Assembly (NCBI GenBank): GCA_019802505.1
Contig: JAFMOC010000011.1
Location: 3,140,001-3,204,000 of the forward strand
Origin: Corydoras sp. C115
Taxonomy: Eukaryota > Chordata > Actinopteri > Siluriformes > Callichthyidae
Reading direction: 5' to 3'
Length of the DNA stretch: 64,000 bases
Shown: one piece after another, positions 34,255-47,131 of the stretch
How positions within the stretch are numbered: the stretch's first letter is position 1
How the letters are laid out: every line of letters begins with the position of its first letter
Notes under the pieces: generated by a model
The model's input: only the letters and a program-made list of their open reading frames with translations
Database searches by the model: none
Told to the model about the DNA's origin: nothing
Made by a program: the position numbers and the translations under genes

Positions 34255-34330
34255 TCCATCCATCCATCCATCCATCCATCCATCCATCTATCTTCCATCC
34301 ATTCCTCCATTCATCCATTCATCCATCATT
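34255..34330. repeat. (CCAT)n microsatellite
   Basis: About eight perfect CCAT units at 34255-34289, then degenerate CATTCATC words to about 34330. Confidence 0.9.
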
Positions 34331-34489
34331 CCGTCTAACTCTAAAACTGATTGCATCAAACAAACTGTTGATTTTAGACAATATTTTCAATTTCATCTAT
34401 CTAACCTCTAACCCTATAAATCGAACAAAACTGATGACTTTAGACTTATTATTACATTTAAAGCTGTATGTAAAGAATGCATCAATCTA

Positions 34490-34900
34490 AAGTTGGTCAA
34501 AGATTTTGGACACACACTATCATCATTTGGTCCTCTTGCAGTTCATTAGGACTGGCGCAGGCGCTAGCCCGCGTTTATCCTGTCTTATGGTCGGTTCAAA
34601 CACAACCAGCTGCTTCTTTAGTGACCAAAACATTCCGTTCGCTCCTCCACTCAAATCAGTAACCTGGCTCGCTAAAGAAATAAAAGGGGAAAAAGCGGGA
34701 ATTAGCAGAACGCGGGAAACGTTTGCATTTCGATGAGGGCAATTGCATGTCCCCGGGGACGTGGCTTTGTGTCGTGGGTCACAAACCCTAACTGGCTTAT
34801 TCATTCAGAGAGCGCGCGGGAAAAGATGCCCCACTCTTGTCTTTTATGTCCTGACCATTCAGAGGTCGCGGTCACCCTGAACATTAGATGACTTGACTTT
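34490..34900. promoter_or_regulatory. Unique GC-normal block, candidate enhancer
   Basis: A repeat-free block with CpG-containing words (AGAACGCGGGAAACG, GAGAGCGCGCGGGAAAAG) and ATTTGCAT/ATTGCATG-like octamer words near 34720-34750. It stands out from the AT-rich flanks. No open frame with family resemblance. Enhancer function is inference. Confidence 0.3.
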
Positions 34901-35029
34901 AGTTTGAAAGAGAGGGCACACAATTATACGCATCCTTTTATTCTCTCCTAGATATATCATTGTCTTAATTCAAGTTCCAAATGGATCAAGTAATTAAAAA
35001 GTATACAGATTCGTGTTTTGCAACCTTAA

Positions 35030-35315
<286 letters not shown>

Positions 35316-35604
35316 GTCAGGGGGGGATGCTGCACAGATACCAGATACACCCAGGACAGGGTGCCAATCTATCGTGGGACACACTCACTCACATAGACAC
35401 ATACAAACAAACACACTCTATATGGGGCAATTTGGGGTGTTTAATTTACCTTGAATACATGTTTTTTGTAACCTGGGAGGAAACTAGAGAACCTGGAGGA
35501 AATCCACGCTGACACTGTGAGAACATGGAAACTCCATCCAGATTGGGATTCGAACCTGGATCGCCTGCACAGAGAGGTAAACATGTTAACCGCTAAGCCA
35601 CCCC

Positions 35605-36853
35605 AATATCTTTCATTAAATCTTTCATTTAAAATAAAATGTTTAATGGTAGATGACTTTTCTTCTCATAAGCCCCTTGAAACTCAGTACAATATTCTAA
35701 CCTTAGAGGTACATTTGAAGTCACTGATGTGTTACTTTAATATACATCCTGAAAAAATATATACACTTTTAAGACTATAAAAATGACCTGAGGTTTAAAT
35801 TAATATGTGTACTCTTCTCTTAATAAGTAGAGCAAACTAGCTTACTTTAAGGTCTTAGTCCATCCAAGCCAGATTAACTTTCACATGAAGCTCTGTCTAA
35901 ATTTGTCCAAAGACACATTCTCAAGGACAGCAGGAAGTGCTCTGCATGCTTAGATTTAGATGCCAACGATGCAGAAAGACGAGAGAGAGTCTATGTGTTC
36001 CAGAAAAGCGATCAGATGCCTGACACTCATTCACTTTGCACCTGCTCCTGAATGGGCCATACGAATGTCAGTCATCAGTTGTTTACCACTTTTCTGGACT
36101 TAAGAGCTTGTCATGCTTAAATTTGCAAAAAGGCCTGCCACTAAATCCATTTTGCCCTCCATAAACCATGGAATTATAAGGTTAAATGCTTAAATTATTT
36201 TGACAATATGAACATTATGTTTTGTACGAAGTAGTTTAAATAAATTCAGCTTATTTCGAATTAGACAAGTGTCGATATAAAAATTTCAAAAGTGTCAGTG
36301 ACTCTAGACTAAAACCAGTTTTAATTAGATTGGTACCATATTTTCTCAAAAATCATATTTCAGAGTACAGATTATTGTGTTGTAATTAAACTAAACAACA
36401 GCAACACTAATATACGTGATACAGTTACATCAGTGATTCACTTTAAAATATGACGCTCTGGGCTTCACCTTAGGGGCAGTTTGATTTTAATTAATGGGAA
36501 CCAAAAAAGTTTATTACATGTACATAAAATGATTATAATACTTAATATTAACACAAGATTTGAAATTCATAATGCTCATCATTATTGTTACTGTCTTTGT
36601 TAAATGTTTAGATATTTTTAAAAATGTTTAGATATTTCATATTTTAAGATAGAAATGTATATTATGGCATACTTAAAATACACATTATAAGTATATTATG
36701 ATAAATAAATATTTAAATAAATATGATCACATAACATACAGTCAAATAGTTTTAGATATGCATCAGTGCTATATGACTCAATGTATCTTGTATTGTTAGA
36801 AGTCATCTCAAGATTTGACATTGGTACTTTGTAATAAGTATTGTATGTGTAAT

Positions 36854-36857
<4 letters not shown>
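35605..36857. other. Intergenic; unique block about 35840-36180
   Basis: The 35840-36180 stretch is repeat-free with balanced composition and may be conserved; the rest is AT-rich. No gene. Confidence 0.35.

Positions 36858-36900
<43 letters not shown>
36858..36900. repeat. (TG)n microsatellite
   Basis: About 21 TG units. Confidence 0.95.
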
Positions 36901-36901
<1 letters not shown>

Positions 36902-37225
36902 ATGTTGGGCTACTTTTTGTACATCATTCTGAAAATGAAAGCTGTTAGATTTTAATATTCATATATCAACCATGACAACAGTAATAATGATTGTAAATGG
37001 AAAAATATAGTGATTCTTAGGTTTACTGTACATGCAGTTATGTTTTGAGTTGTGGCTTGCTTGACAATGTTTTACAAATAATAAATTTTACAAAACTACA
37101 CTAATTAAATAATGTAGTTTGGCAAATAACTTTCATCAATAAAGACACAAAATACTTAAACACACAAGATAACATTTATTTTAGAAGTATTTTCTATTTT
37201 CTTATTTTGATAAATAATAACAAAT

Positions 37226-37557
37226 AAAAAATTGGTAACACTTATTAGTGGCATTAAGATTATATATAAGATTATAAAAAAAAGTAAAGTAAGATCATTG
37301 TGTATAAAGTAAGAATGTTTGCAAAGTCAAAGAATTCAGAGTTTGTATTATAATGCATTATAACATTTTGTGTTATAAAGCCTTATGTCGTATAATTATA
37401 ACACTTTATAACTGTGAGTACGAACATTTATGTATATTAACAAAGGCTTACAAATGACAAATGTTATAAAGTGTTATAAATTAAGTAATTAAGTTTTATG
37501 AATGCAGTTATAATGCATTATGAATACTGGACTCATCGAAAGTGTTACCAATTTTTT
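37226..37557. mobile_element. Candidate MITE with AAAAAATTGGTAACACTT termini
   Basis: An 18-bp terminal inverted repeat is exact: AAAAAATTGGTAACACTT at 37226-37243 and its complement at 37540-37557. The 332-bp interior is non-coding and holds internal inverted words (TTATAACACTTTATAA and TTATAAAGTGTTATAA). Non-autonomous teleost elements with GGTAACACTT termini are common. The target duplication is hidden by A/T runs, so the superfamily remains open. Confidence 0.7.
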
Positions 37558-37902
37558 TTTAGCTACTCTTCAGGAGTAATTCCTGTGTTCAGTATGCATA
37601 TTTAATGATGGTCAAGGTTACAAATCCTCATGGAAATGATTTATAAGTGCAAACAATACTACAAAAAAGGTAAACTAGATACTATCAGAAAGTCAAATAG
37701 CATTTTGAAGATATGCAAAAGGAAGGTTTTTATTTGATTAACTGCCATCACAAATTTACTGAATCTTGCCAGACATTCAAATTAGACAAAATGGGACAAC
37801 GGCCTATACCTGCTATAACTCCTACAGAATTATTCAGAACTTCTGAATTATTTGCCATTTTTAGATAACATTGCAAATTTAATAAAGTTTATTATAATTG
37901 CA
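37558..37902. other. Intergenic, nothing recognised
   Basis: AT-rich unique sequence. Confidence 0.4.
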
Positions 37903-38173
37903 GGGAGGCAACAGAGTGACATAGTGGTTAGTACAGCGCCCCTTAAAGCTGGAGATCCAGCTTTGAATCCAGAAGTAAGATTCCCCCCCATGTCCATGTG
38001 GCTTTTCTTTGGTTACCTCCCACATTCCAAAAAACATAATTTTAAGGTGAATTGGCTGCTTTAAATGGTCCCATATACTGTGAGTGTGTGCCAAATGATG
38101 GATTGGTGCCCTGATGGGCATTGGGAACTCTTGCCCTTTACAGAAAAAGCAGAACATAATAAATGAATGAATA
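37903..38173 (+). mobile_element. tRNA-headed SINE, old and diverged (copy 8)
   Basis: A head-like GACATAGTGGTTAGTAC and decayed B box (CTTTGAATCC), a shortened body with CCACATTCCAAAAAACAT, and an AATGAATGA tail. Many substitutions and deletions mark it as old. Confidence 0.7.
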
Positions 38174-39987
38174 ATCAAAGTTTTCACTTTTACAATTCCG
38201 AGTAAGTAATCATAATCTTTAATTGTTTATACATTTATTTCACTTATTTAGCCTAATTGTAAACCATTTTTCTCAAACAAATCAAGATTAAGGAAATTAT
38301 TATAAAGATATTATTTAGTTATTTAATTTCAAGTCATTATTTTTGGTCCAAATGATTAATACTACAAAGCTATCAAACAAAAATATTAAAAGACAGGCAT
38401 ATGATGTTATATATAGTGATTTATATGCTTTAAACTGGTTCAAATAATGCAAATATCAACGTACACAAAGGGAAAATGAAACAAAATCACCAAAAAGTTT
38501 AAATAAAGCAATACTATGTTTAACAAATGTGTTAATTGCTGCATTAAAAGTACATATTTAAATGACATATTGAAGTGTAGTGTTAGTGATGCATTTATCG
38601 TTTATCACAGTAACAGTAAAAATGTTTAACATATCTATAAATACACAATCAAAAATCACACAGGCCTACATCGAATACTGTTAGTAAAAGACCTTTAATT
38701 AAATTGCACTAGTTCAAAATCATTCAGTTTAAAGTGTATACAAAAGTGGAAATGTTCAAATACAATTCAAGTTCAGATTTTGTTTTTAAAAATCTGCTTT
38801 GTTATACAATTCTAAAAATGCCAAGTAGTGTAGTAAATGTAATGTATGTTAAAACAGAATGTGGCTAAAACAAAACACATAATGATGAAACAATGTATTT
38901 CCACTTTTCCTGCCTGTACCATTCACTGACAGTACCTTATAGACTAAGTATTTCAAAATTATGAAACCAAAGTGTTAAAATTCTATTAAAATTAGTCGAT
39001 AACATAAAGCAAAAAAAAAATTCCAGTTGGTAACCAAAAAGTCAGACAGAGGGCACAGTCTGTGGGCGTTCTTGCTATGACTGTACATTGATTTTCATCT
39101 CTGCCAACAATTTTACATTAGTCTGCTTTTCGGTATTTCCCTAATGCATCCAACTATGAACTCAATTATGAGAAAAGAACAAGAAAGTCATTTTAGTTGC
39201 TAAGCTAAAGCTTAGAGTTACAGTAGAATCAAATGTTTTAAGTGTTTGATGGGTTCTAAAATGGAATAAATAGAAAAAAAATGTCTGCATGGTACAATAA
39301 AACATGTAAACTTAAAAAGTGGGTGTTATAAAGAGTTCTGTAGTTTTATGCTACAGAACAGTCAGATTTGGTTTATTAAAAAGGTTTCTTTTTGCAATCG
39401 TTTTTCAAATCTTAAAGGTACTTGCATATGCCACAATCCTAATAATTCTTCGTAGAACCAAAACTGGTTCTAGTACAGCAAGTATTTTTAAGCTTTTTTT
39501 CAAAAGAGTGCGCACACTTGTGTGGCACACTCCTCAAGTGCAGCTTGCTCAGAGTTGCCACCGGTTGGGTTCAGAGGAAGGGCAAGCTCTGTGGGAGTGG
39601 GAAATGAGCCCTTGCAATGGTGGTGAATCAGCCACTGTCATACCACAAGCTCTGACATGCCCCAGATAGATACCTGAGAGTATCCGTTCACAGTTCTGAC
39701 TCAATGTTGATCTCTGTGTGCCTGTAGATGTTTGTATGTGTCCATCATGAACTACAAAAATCATCTGATAAAATTTGATGCACCACATAATTGAAGTTTG
39801 AGACAACACTAACATAATATATTGAATTGGACATGACACTGTTTTTTATATTAAGGGTAATACATAAATATGTCCAATTCTGTGGCAAAAAAGGGCCTGT
39901 GGCATGTGAGGGCATGTGAAGAAGGGCCTGTACAGTTTTTAGAAAAGTATGTTAAAGTTAATTTACCCATATGCATGTCAAAAATAT
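38174..39987. other. Intergenic, mostly AT-rich
   Basis: No gene is recognised. About 39500-39720 is less AT-rich; the open frames crossing it on both strands show no family resemblance. Confidence 0.4.
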
Positions 39988-40113
39988 GGGCGGCACAGTG
40001 GCATCGTGGTTAACAAATTAACACAGTCTGTCCGTAGGTTTTCTCTGGGTTCTCTGGTTTCCTTCCACAGTCCAAAAACATATGAGTTTGTGCCCAGCGA
40101 TAGATTGGCGGCC
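39988..40113 (+). mobile_element. tRNA-headed SINE fragment (copy 9)
   Basis: GGGCGGCACAGTGGC head, CAGTCCAAAAACAT and CCCAGCGATAGATTGGCG segments in the right order with large internal deletions. No tail. Confidence 0.75.
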
Positions 40114-40423
40114 ACTCTAATATAAGCAGTAGTTCATCAGTTTAATACCAATAAAATGGCCTTTCAGCAGCTACATCAGCCAGCAGTATTGTGTTTGAGT
40201 CAATCTGTGTATAAACCTGTTCCTGTGCTCAATAAATCCTGACTTCAGGCCTCATTGTGTCTGGCCATGTGACATATTCTATTACCTTCATAAATCACCA
40301 TTGTTTTGGACGACACGGATTTTAAAGTAGATTTGTATTAAGTCAATAAGTAATACAGATTAACATCTATCAGCTAGACAGTCTAGTACTGCAACATTTA
40401 TTTTGTATTTTTTTATTTATGAA

Positions 40424-40775
40424 GACATGGTTACCGGTGACTAGGTGGTTAGCACATGTGTCATTCAGTGCTGGGAATCCAGGTTTGAATTCCTCTCACA
40501 TTTTGGGTGTTTCCACAATCTTCCCTTGTCAACAAGGGTTCTTCCACAGTCCAAAAACATGGATTAAAGGTAAATTAGCTACTTCAAATTGCCCCTATAT
40601 AGTGTGTACGCGTGTGTGTAAGTGAGTTAGTGTGTACACAGTGAAAGATTGGCGCACTGTACTGGGTGTATCTGCCCAGCGCCCAAACCGTTCTCCTGTG
40701 GATGGTCATGGGGAATCCCATCTCCATGACCCTAGTATTCTGCTTAAGCAGAATAATGGATGGATGGACATGGTT
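40424..40775 (+). mobile_element. tRNA-headed SINE, diverged, with likely TSD (copy 10)
   Basis: Body about 40433-40766. The head is diverged (CTAGGTGGTTAGCACATG, B box GGTTTGAATTCC), the body is complete and the tail reads AATGGATGGATGG. A 9-bp GACATGGTT repeat at 40424-40432 and 40767-40775 is the probable target duplication. Confidence 0.8.
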
Positions 40776-41180
40776 GCATTAAATGACAATTTACAGTAGT
40801 TTACTAAAAGTTTAAATGATTTAAAAAGTTGGATACTTATTGAAATGAATAGATTACTAATTAAAACTGTCTTAAAACAAACAATTTGGAGTTGTAAAAG
40901 TATTTGTTAGTTCTCTTATATAGACCAGTGCAGCCTTTCTTCTAATGAAAAAAATGAAAGTAAATTTTTTTTTTGTTCTTTAGATTACACAAGTCACATA
41001 TTTCACAAACTATCAAAAAAAATCTAAAAAAAAAAAAAAAGTCACAACTCCAGTTGTCTTTTACAGTTTAAAGACACAATGGAAGGTAAACTGAAGATAC
41101 TAATTTGCCTGTGAGAATGTCATTACTGTCAGAAAATGTTTTGATTTATTGGCAGTATAGACTGATTTATCACTTAGTGA

Positions 41181-41183
<3 letters not shown>
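40776..41183. other. Intergenic, AT-rich
   Basis: Nothing recognised apart from short A runs near 41025-41040. Confidence 0.4.

Positions 41184-41232
<49 letters not shown>
41184..41232. repeat. (GT)n microsatellite
   Basis: About 24 GT units. Confidence 0.95.
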
Positions 41233-41234
<2 letters not shown>

Positions 41235-42747
41235 TTTGTGCGTGTGTGTGATAAATGTTCTTTTTGAAAGATTGTTACATGCAATTTCAGAGGGTACCAG
41301 GCTAACTAAGCAATTATGCAATGCCACCACAAATACTTAGGTTATTGGAATTTTGACTAACCGATTACCATTGTTTACAAATCAAAGCTGATGTTCCATA
41401 CATTTTCCAATAAACTGTGTGGTATTTGTTGTCAGTTAATTTAGTATCTAAGTACAAGAAGGTACCATTACGTCATTTTGCACTATCCTCTATTACTGTA
41501 TTAATTTAGATCTAAATTAGATTTAGATTAATTTAGTTTTCATTCAGTCAGCATAATTTTACCAAGTTGTAACTAAAACATTCAGTTTTCACAGTTGTTA
41601 ATTCATTTCTATGATTATAGTCTGATTGTCTCATAAGGACTCATTGTCCTTAAACAGGATGTCCTGGTGCCTGCTCAAACATAGCATAACCAAGGGTGTG
41701 TATCTGTATATGTGTGTGTGTGTGTGTGTAGATGAGTGGGGGAAAGAATTGGGTAGCAACAGACAAATCCCCTCACCAGATGTTACCAGCTTTTTCAAAG
41801 ATGTGGTTGCTATGATGCCTCTCACTGTGTTTTTTCCCCTCTCCATGTGAATTGATCGGCTTGTTTTTCTTCCTGTGTTCAACTCTTGATATGTATCCCA
41901 ACTGAAATGACTATTCTGTCTCACTGGGTCAGCCATATAGCAAACACTTATTGGTCATATGCTGGTATGTCTTTTCACAATACCTTCTTGCTTCTTATTT
42001 TCATGCAGTGGGAAGCCAAACTCTCCCTATTTGTCTTTAATGTCCCATGGCAAACAGAGCAAAAGGCTTTCCTCTTGATGGTTTTATTGCTTCGATTCTC
42101 ATACATAAAACAGTGAAGTCGAGTGTCAATAAGTCCTTGAAACAATAGCACTCTGTGATTTGCAAGGAGAACACAGCTAGGCACACACACTAACACAAAA
42201 CACTATTCAAAATGGAATTTTCCTGTTAAACACATCGTTTAAACAATCGTACTGACCCCCCCACACACACACACACACACAAACACACACAGAGATGGAC
42301 AGAGTTTAAGTTTTTAATTCCATATATTTAATTATATACAATATTACCACAGCTATCAGCATCTTTAAAAAGAGTATCCTGTAAAGAGTCATGATCAATT
42401 GTGGTTGAAAGAAAAGAAAACCAAATACAAACTATACTTTCTCAGCTTCTTCAGTCCACACTATCTCAACCTTAGATTACACACGTTTCCCCAAAATAAA
42501 TTAATTATAGCAAATGACAGCATATGATACTTTTTGTTTCTTACAATGTGAATATAAAATGAGTTTAATAACAGTAAGACTTTATTGTACAAATGAATGA
42601 AAAATGATTTAGTCTAAATACATTTTGAAAAGAACCTGAGTTGACTTTTTTTCCGTTTTTTTGTTTTTCTACAGAAACAAATTGCCAAATCATTAATGTA
42701 TAACAGTAATAACATAATTCACAATGAGTGACATTCAAATAATCTAA

Positions 42748-42748
<1 letters not shown>
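41233..42748. other. Intergenic with short GT/CA runs
   Basis: Includes a short (GT)n near 41710-41730 and (CA)n near 42261-42280. A partial palindrome of TAGATCTAAATTAGATTTAG lies at 41507-41530. About 41870-42200 is less AT-rich and unique. No gene. Confidence 0.4.

Positions 42749-42797
<49 letters not shown>
42749..42797. repeat. (GT)n microsatellite
   Basis: About 24 GT units. Confidence 0.95.
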
Positions 42798-42800
<3 letters not shown>

Positions 42801-44250
42801 TCCACACTGATTGTCACTTCTGAACAATAGCTGCTCTATGGCCCAAGTCGGACTGTATGCACAGTAAAGGGAATCCCTAGAGCAGAACGCCTTATTGATC
42901 ACTTCAGTTATCCCACAGTCACAATCATTGTCCTCTTCCTTTCTTTTCAGCCAATCGATGACTCTTTGTTTCCATTCCTGTCCATTGACAAATCACTCAG
43001 ACTCAGCCTTTTTATTTACATCTGTCAGTCAAACCTTCTTTAAATCTTTAAATCATATCACACATTTGCCTGTTTTTTAACTTCACATTATGATTTTAAT
43101 GTAATTTAATTTTGTCTAATCAAAACTAAAACAAAAACTCTTTTATGGACAATATCATTAACTCAATTTATGTTTTTTACTGAAAATGGTACAAATAAAC
43201 ACATTTCTAATTGTACTTAATTGTACTAAATACAAGCTTACCTATGTGAGTACCTATGTGATTGATTTTTTATGTTTTATTTACAAATTCTTGCACATAG
43301 CATGCAAGTTTTAAAACATAATGATGAATATATAGCATGAAATCTGCAACAAATTACTCAAAACATCAAATAACTCAAAAGTGAAGTTGATTACTTCAGT
43401 GGTATTCTGATATGTGGATACAGCATGCCAGATTTTTCTATTAACAGTATGTTGTCAGAGATGGCACAAAATGTGATGTGGTTGAAACATGTGATGTGGT
43501 TGCTGTTAAAATATCAAATACATTACTACAAATGCCCAATTATTTTTATTATTTTTTGCTTTTGCTTTATTGTATTTTTGTATTGTATGTTTCAATTGTT
43601 TGAAACTAAAGTATATTGGATGTTTTGGATGTTTACATGATTTATAGATTAATTTAAGTTTACCTGCAGCAAATTTGTCACCAACTTAATTTTTTTTATT
43701 AATTAAGTTAATTATGATTTATGAATTAGTTAATTGATTTGTTTTATTAAGAGTATCTATTTAGTTTTATACAGTATGACATCATGGTTTCTGAACAGAA
43801 TGGTATTAGTGACCATCATATTCCTTATTGATAAAAACATGTTTATAAACAGATTTCGTATTACATCAGATTTTAAAGATTGTAAATTTTGTATAAATGT
43901 ATTATTATTTTTATTTTTATTATTTTTATTATTATTATATTTTTAAAAAATGGAATTGGAGTTAGTAGTTACAAAATGTTACTTTACACTGTTTAAACCA
44001 AATGTTAATTATGTAGTGTGTAGCTTTAAAAAAAAAAAGAGTTTTTAGAGTTTACTGCAATAACTAGTTAAAACTAATTAACTAACTAACTAATTATACT
44101 TATGATTATGATTTTCAAGATACAGTGCAATAAATGTCACAAAACAAGTCAGTTGAGACTTAAGCATCTTAAGTCTCATAAATTCATAATTATAATACTG
44201 TATGTACAGGTTTTTGTGGAAAGAAATTATTAATCTTGTCTCAATGAGCT
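42798..44250. other. Intergenic, AT-rich
   Basis: No gene or transposon recognised. A perfect 10-bp-arm hairpin (GAGACTTAAG, 3-base loop) is at 44155-44177. Confidence 0.4.
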
Positions 44251-44520
44251 AGGTTGCTAGGTTGCCATAGGATTTCTGGTTCGAATCCCAATATGGGTTA
44301 AGTCTCCATGTTGTCCTCGTGTCTGCATGAGTTTCCTCTGGGTTCTTCAGTTTCCTCACACAGTCCAAAAACATGGAGTAAGGTAAATTGAATGCTCCAG
44401 ATTGCTCCAAAAAGTGTGTGTTTGTGTGTGAGTGTTCCCCGTGATAGCACCCAGACTGAATAGCACCCAGTCCTGGGTGTATCTGCCCAGTGCCTGAAAC
44501 GTTCTCCCCTGAATGGAGAA
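44251..44520 (+). mobile_element. tRNA-headed SINE, 5'-truncated and diverged (copy 11)
   Basis: Begins near the B box (TTCTGGTTCGAATCCC) and runs through the body to ACGTTCTCCCCTGAATGG. It lacks the A box and the GAAT tail. Confidence 0.8.
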
Positions 44521-45834
44521 ATATATATTTAACATGTTTTTTACATTTTTAAACACTGTGCATTCTTTTAAGCTTCTATTATTTAATCTGTCAACATAAC
44601 TATATCTGTATTTTGATTCAGATATTTATTCTGAAATTTTGATTTCAGTATTTTAATAAATGAGGCAGTACATTTTATTTTTCTTTTTAATCTTTTTTTT
44701 TATTATTATTTATGGATTAAGTCAATGGATACAAGCATTTTTGTCATCAGATTTTTGTCAGAAATTGAGCCTGTCAATATGTTTATTGCATCAAACATTC
44801 CATTACGTTGATGTGATTACTTAACATGGATGAGTTCCTACAGCTAGACCTTAAATGATAGACAAAACAGTACACAGTTAAAACAACCTCACTCTTGCTA
44901 TATTGTTTCTGATGATTTGATTTAGGGAAAGTTTATTGTTCAAGTGGTGCTTTGTAGTGCCTGATTCATTAGTCCAGAATGTCTTGTTTCCTCCCGAGTA
45001 TTTATAAACTAGGAATTACCTCAGAAGTCCTTTGTAGAACGTCTGATGCGCACAATATGTGGATATACTGTATTTACGTGACATGTGCTCTATGTAAACA
45101 TATACACATTTTAGTTTAGGTATAAAATGCATGCCCCGACAAGGGTAGGCATTAGCTGCAGGACAACAGTATAACAGCATTTCCTGACAAAGTTGTTTGC
45201 AACCACTGAAGTGTTTCAGATTGGAACCGAGGGTCACTTGGGGCTGTGACCCTCCTTATTTAGATTGGTTAGGAGTCGGTTAGGTCTTAACTATTCAGTT
45301 ATAGTCAATGGAGGCGACCATGCAGTAGACAGCAGTCCTGATTGCTGAAATGATGGCATGAGGTTAACTACCCTTATTTAGGAGGGTCTGTCACCTCTCC
45401 AAAATGAAGAAAGGGGTTACGGCAGCTTCCACGGAAGAACTCACTTGACACTTCACACCATGAAACCTAAAGGGAAGAAGACTAATATTGTCTTCCCTCT
45501 CAAAGAGACATCTGGGAAAAATCAATAAAGGGCCCTATATTTGTATGACTGCATGTGCAAGTATATATATTTATTCTTTAATATTTTACCATTTACATAG
45601 AAATAGTGTAACACTGTTCCATATCTGAGCCTTGAAGTGTTTTAACCGAAACCTTACAATGACCGCTAAGTCTATTTCTGGACACTGAACAATCTATTGT
45701 TCATACATACTGAAAAGAAGAAGTGATGGTTGATTAAAAAAAACTTTTAGAGAAAACCATATTAACACACTTATTCACGTATGTATAAAACATATTTGAC
45801 AGAACAATCTTCTGCTAGTACTAAAGTAAAGCAT
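44521..45834. other. Intergenic, nothing recognised
   Basis: About 45000-45540 is unique and of mixed composition; no exon or transposon signature was identified. Confidence 0.4.
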
Positions 45835-46001
45835 GTCATGTTCTCCCTGTGTCCATGTGGGTTTCCTACAGGTTATCTGGCTCCCACAGTCCAAAAACAT
45901 GGATTAAATGGAAATTGCTCCAATGTTGAATGTTTTTTTTGTGTGTGTGTGCGCAGTGATAGATTGGGTCTGATAGATTGTATCTGAACAGCACCCAAAA
46001 T
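45835..46001 (+). mobile_element. tRNA-headed SINE fragment (copy 12)
   Basis: Body only: ATGTTCTCCCTGTGTCC, CCACAGTCCAAAAACATGG, GTGATAGATTGGGTC. Both ends are missing. Confidence 0.75.
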
Positions 46002-47000
46002 ATATTTTTTCTATACTCTAGAGTATAGTTCATAGTCAACCTAAATCATTGGCCCCTTCACCATAGTGTTTGACAGTTGATATGATATGTTGTGTCTGAT
46101 TTTCTCCAAATATAGTTTAGATCTTTATGGTAAACATGCATAATATACTATGTTGTTGTCTGTGCTATTTCTTTTAGCATTAGGCTGTCTGATCTCAGAT
46201 TTTGCTGTGATGTCCACTTTGTGAAGATTGTAAGACATCTTATAAGTTTTCCTCTGATGGATTATCAGTTTCACACTGAATGAATGGCTTTTGAGTTGTT
46301 TGTAAATTACCTTAAACCTTTCCCACATTGTGCACAACTAATTGCTTTTCAAAGATCATTGTTAATGTATTTCTTCTTACACACCTGAATGCTCCAAACC
46401 AGCAATTTGCAAAATGTTCACTAACAGTTTTCACATGTGCTGATGGTAAATGATTTAAGAGTTTATGATATTCATATCATATAACCCTATTAATACCAAA
46501 TACCTATGAATACAGGAATTAAGCATTCAGTACTATTTTTGTTAAATTGATAATGGCAGAGTTATTTGTCATTTGACATTACACTTGAGCAGATGAAACA
46601 TTTGCACATTTATTAAATCTGTCTCTCCAAAACAATATTTACTTTTAACAAATAATTGTAAATAAATGTCAAATTTTGTGTTAATTTAATGCAATCAACA
46701 AACAGGTTAGTTATTTACAATATACAGAAATATGCTGATTTGCTAATTGACTGTTGTTCTGACAGCTTCATCACTGTTTTGATATGCTAAGGGTTCCTTA
46801 GAAAAACAACCTTTATACAGAATAATGATTCTAAAAAATGAGTAATTTTACCAAACATACCACATAACAATTTGAACTTAACCATATATGCCTTTATCTC
46901 AGTTCCTTGTCACTTATGTTCAGTTTTTGATAGCTATCCAGGCTTATTATGATATTAAGCCATATTAAGAGGTTGTCCTGTATGTTTTTTTTATTTTTTA
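46002..47000. other. Intergenic, AT-rich
   Basis: A perfect 18-bp palindrome CTATACTCTAGAGTATAG lies at 46011-46028. Nothing else recognised. Confidence 0.4.
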
Positions 47001-47131
47001 TTATATTATATTATATTATATTATATTATATTATATTATATTATATTATATTATATTATATTATATTATATTATATTATATTATATTATATTATATTATA
47101 TTATATTATATTATATTATATTATATTATAT
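47001..47131. repeat. (TTATA)n pentanucleotide array
   Basis: About 26 perfect TTATA units without interruption, unlike the di- and tetranucleotide arrays elsewhere in the window. Confidence 0.95.

Noticed and set aside
44155..44177. Perfect hairpin with 10-bp arms
   Set aside because: Too short for a microRNA precursor and no supporting context.
46011..46028. Perfect 18-bp palindrome
   Set aside because: Short and isolated; no element or known binding site attached.
47001..47131. CRISPR-like array
   Set aside because: Uninterrupted 5-bp repeats without spacers in a vertebrate genome.
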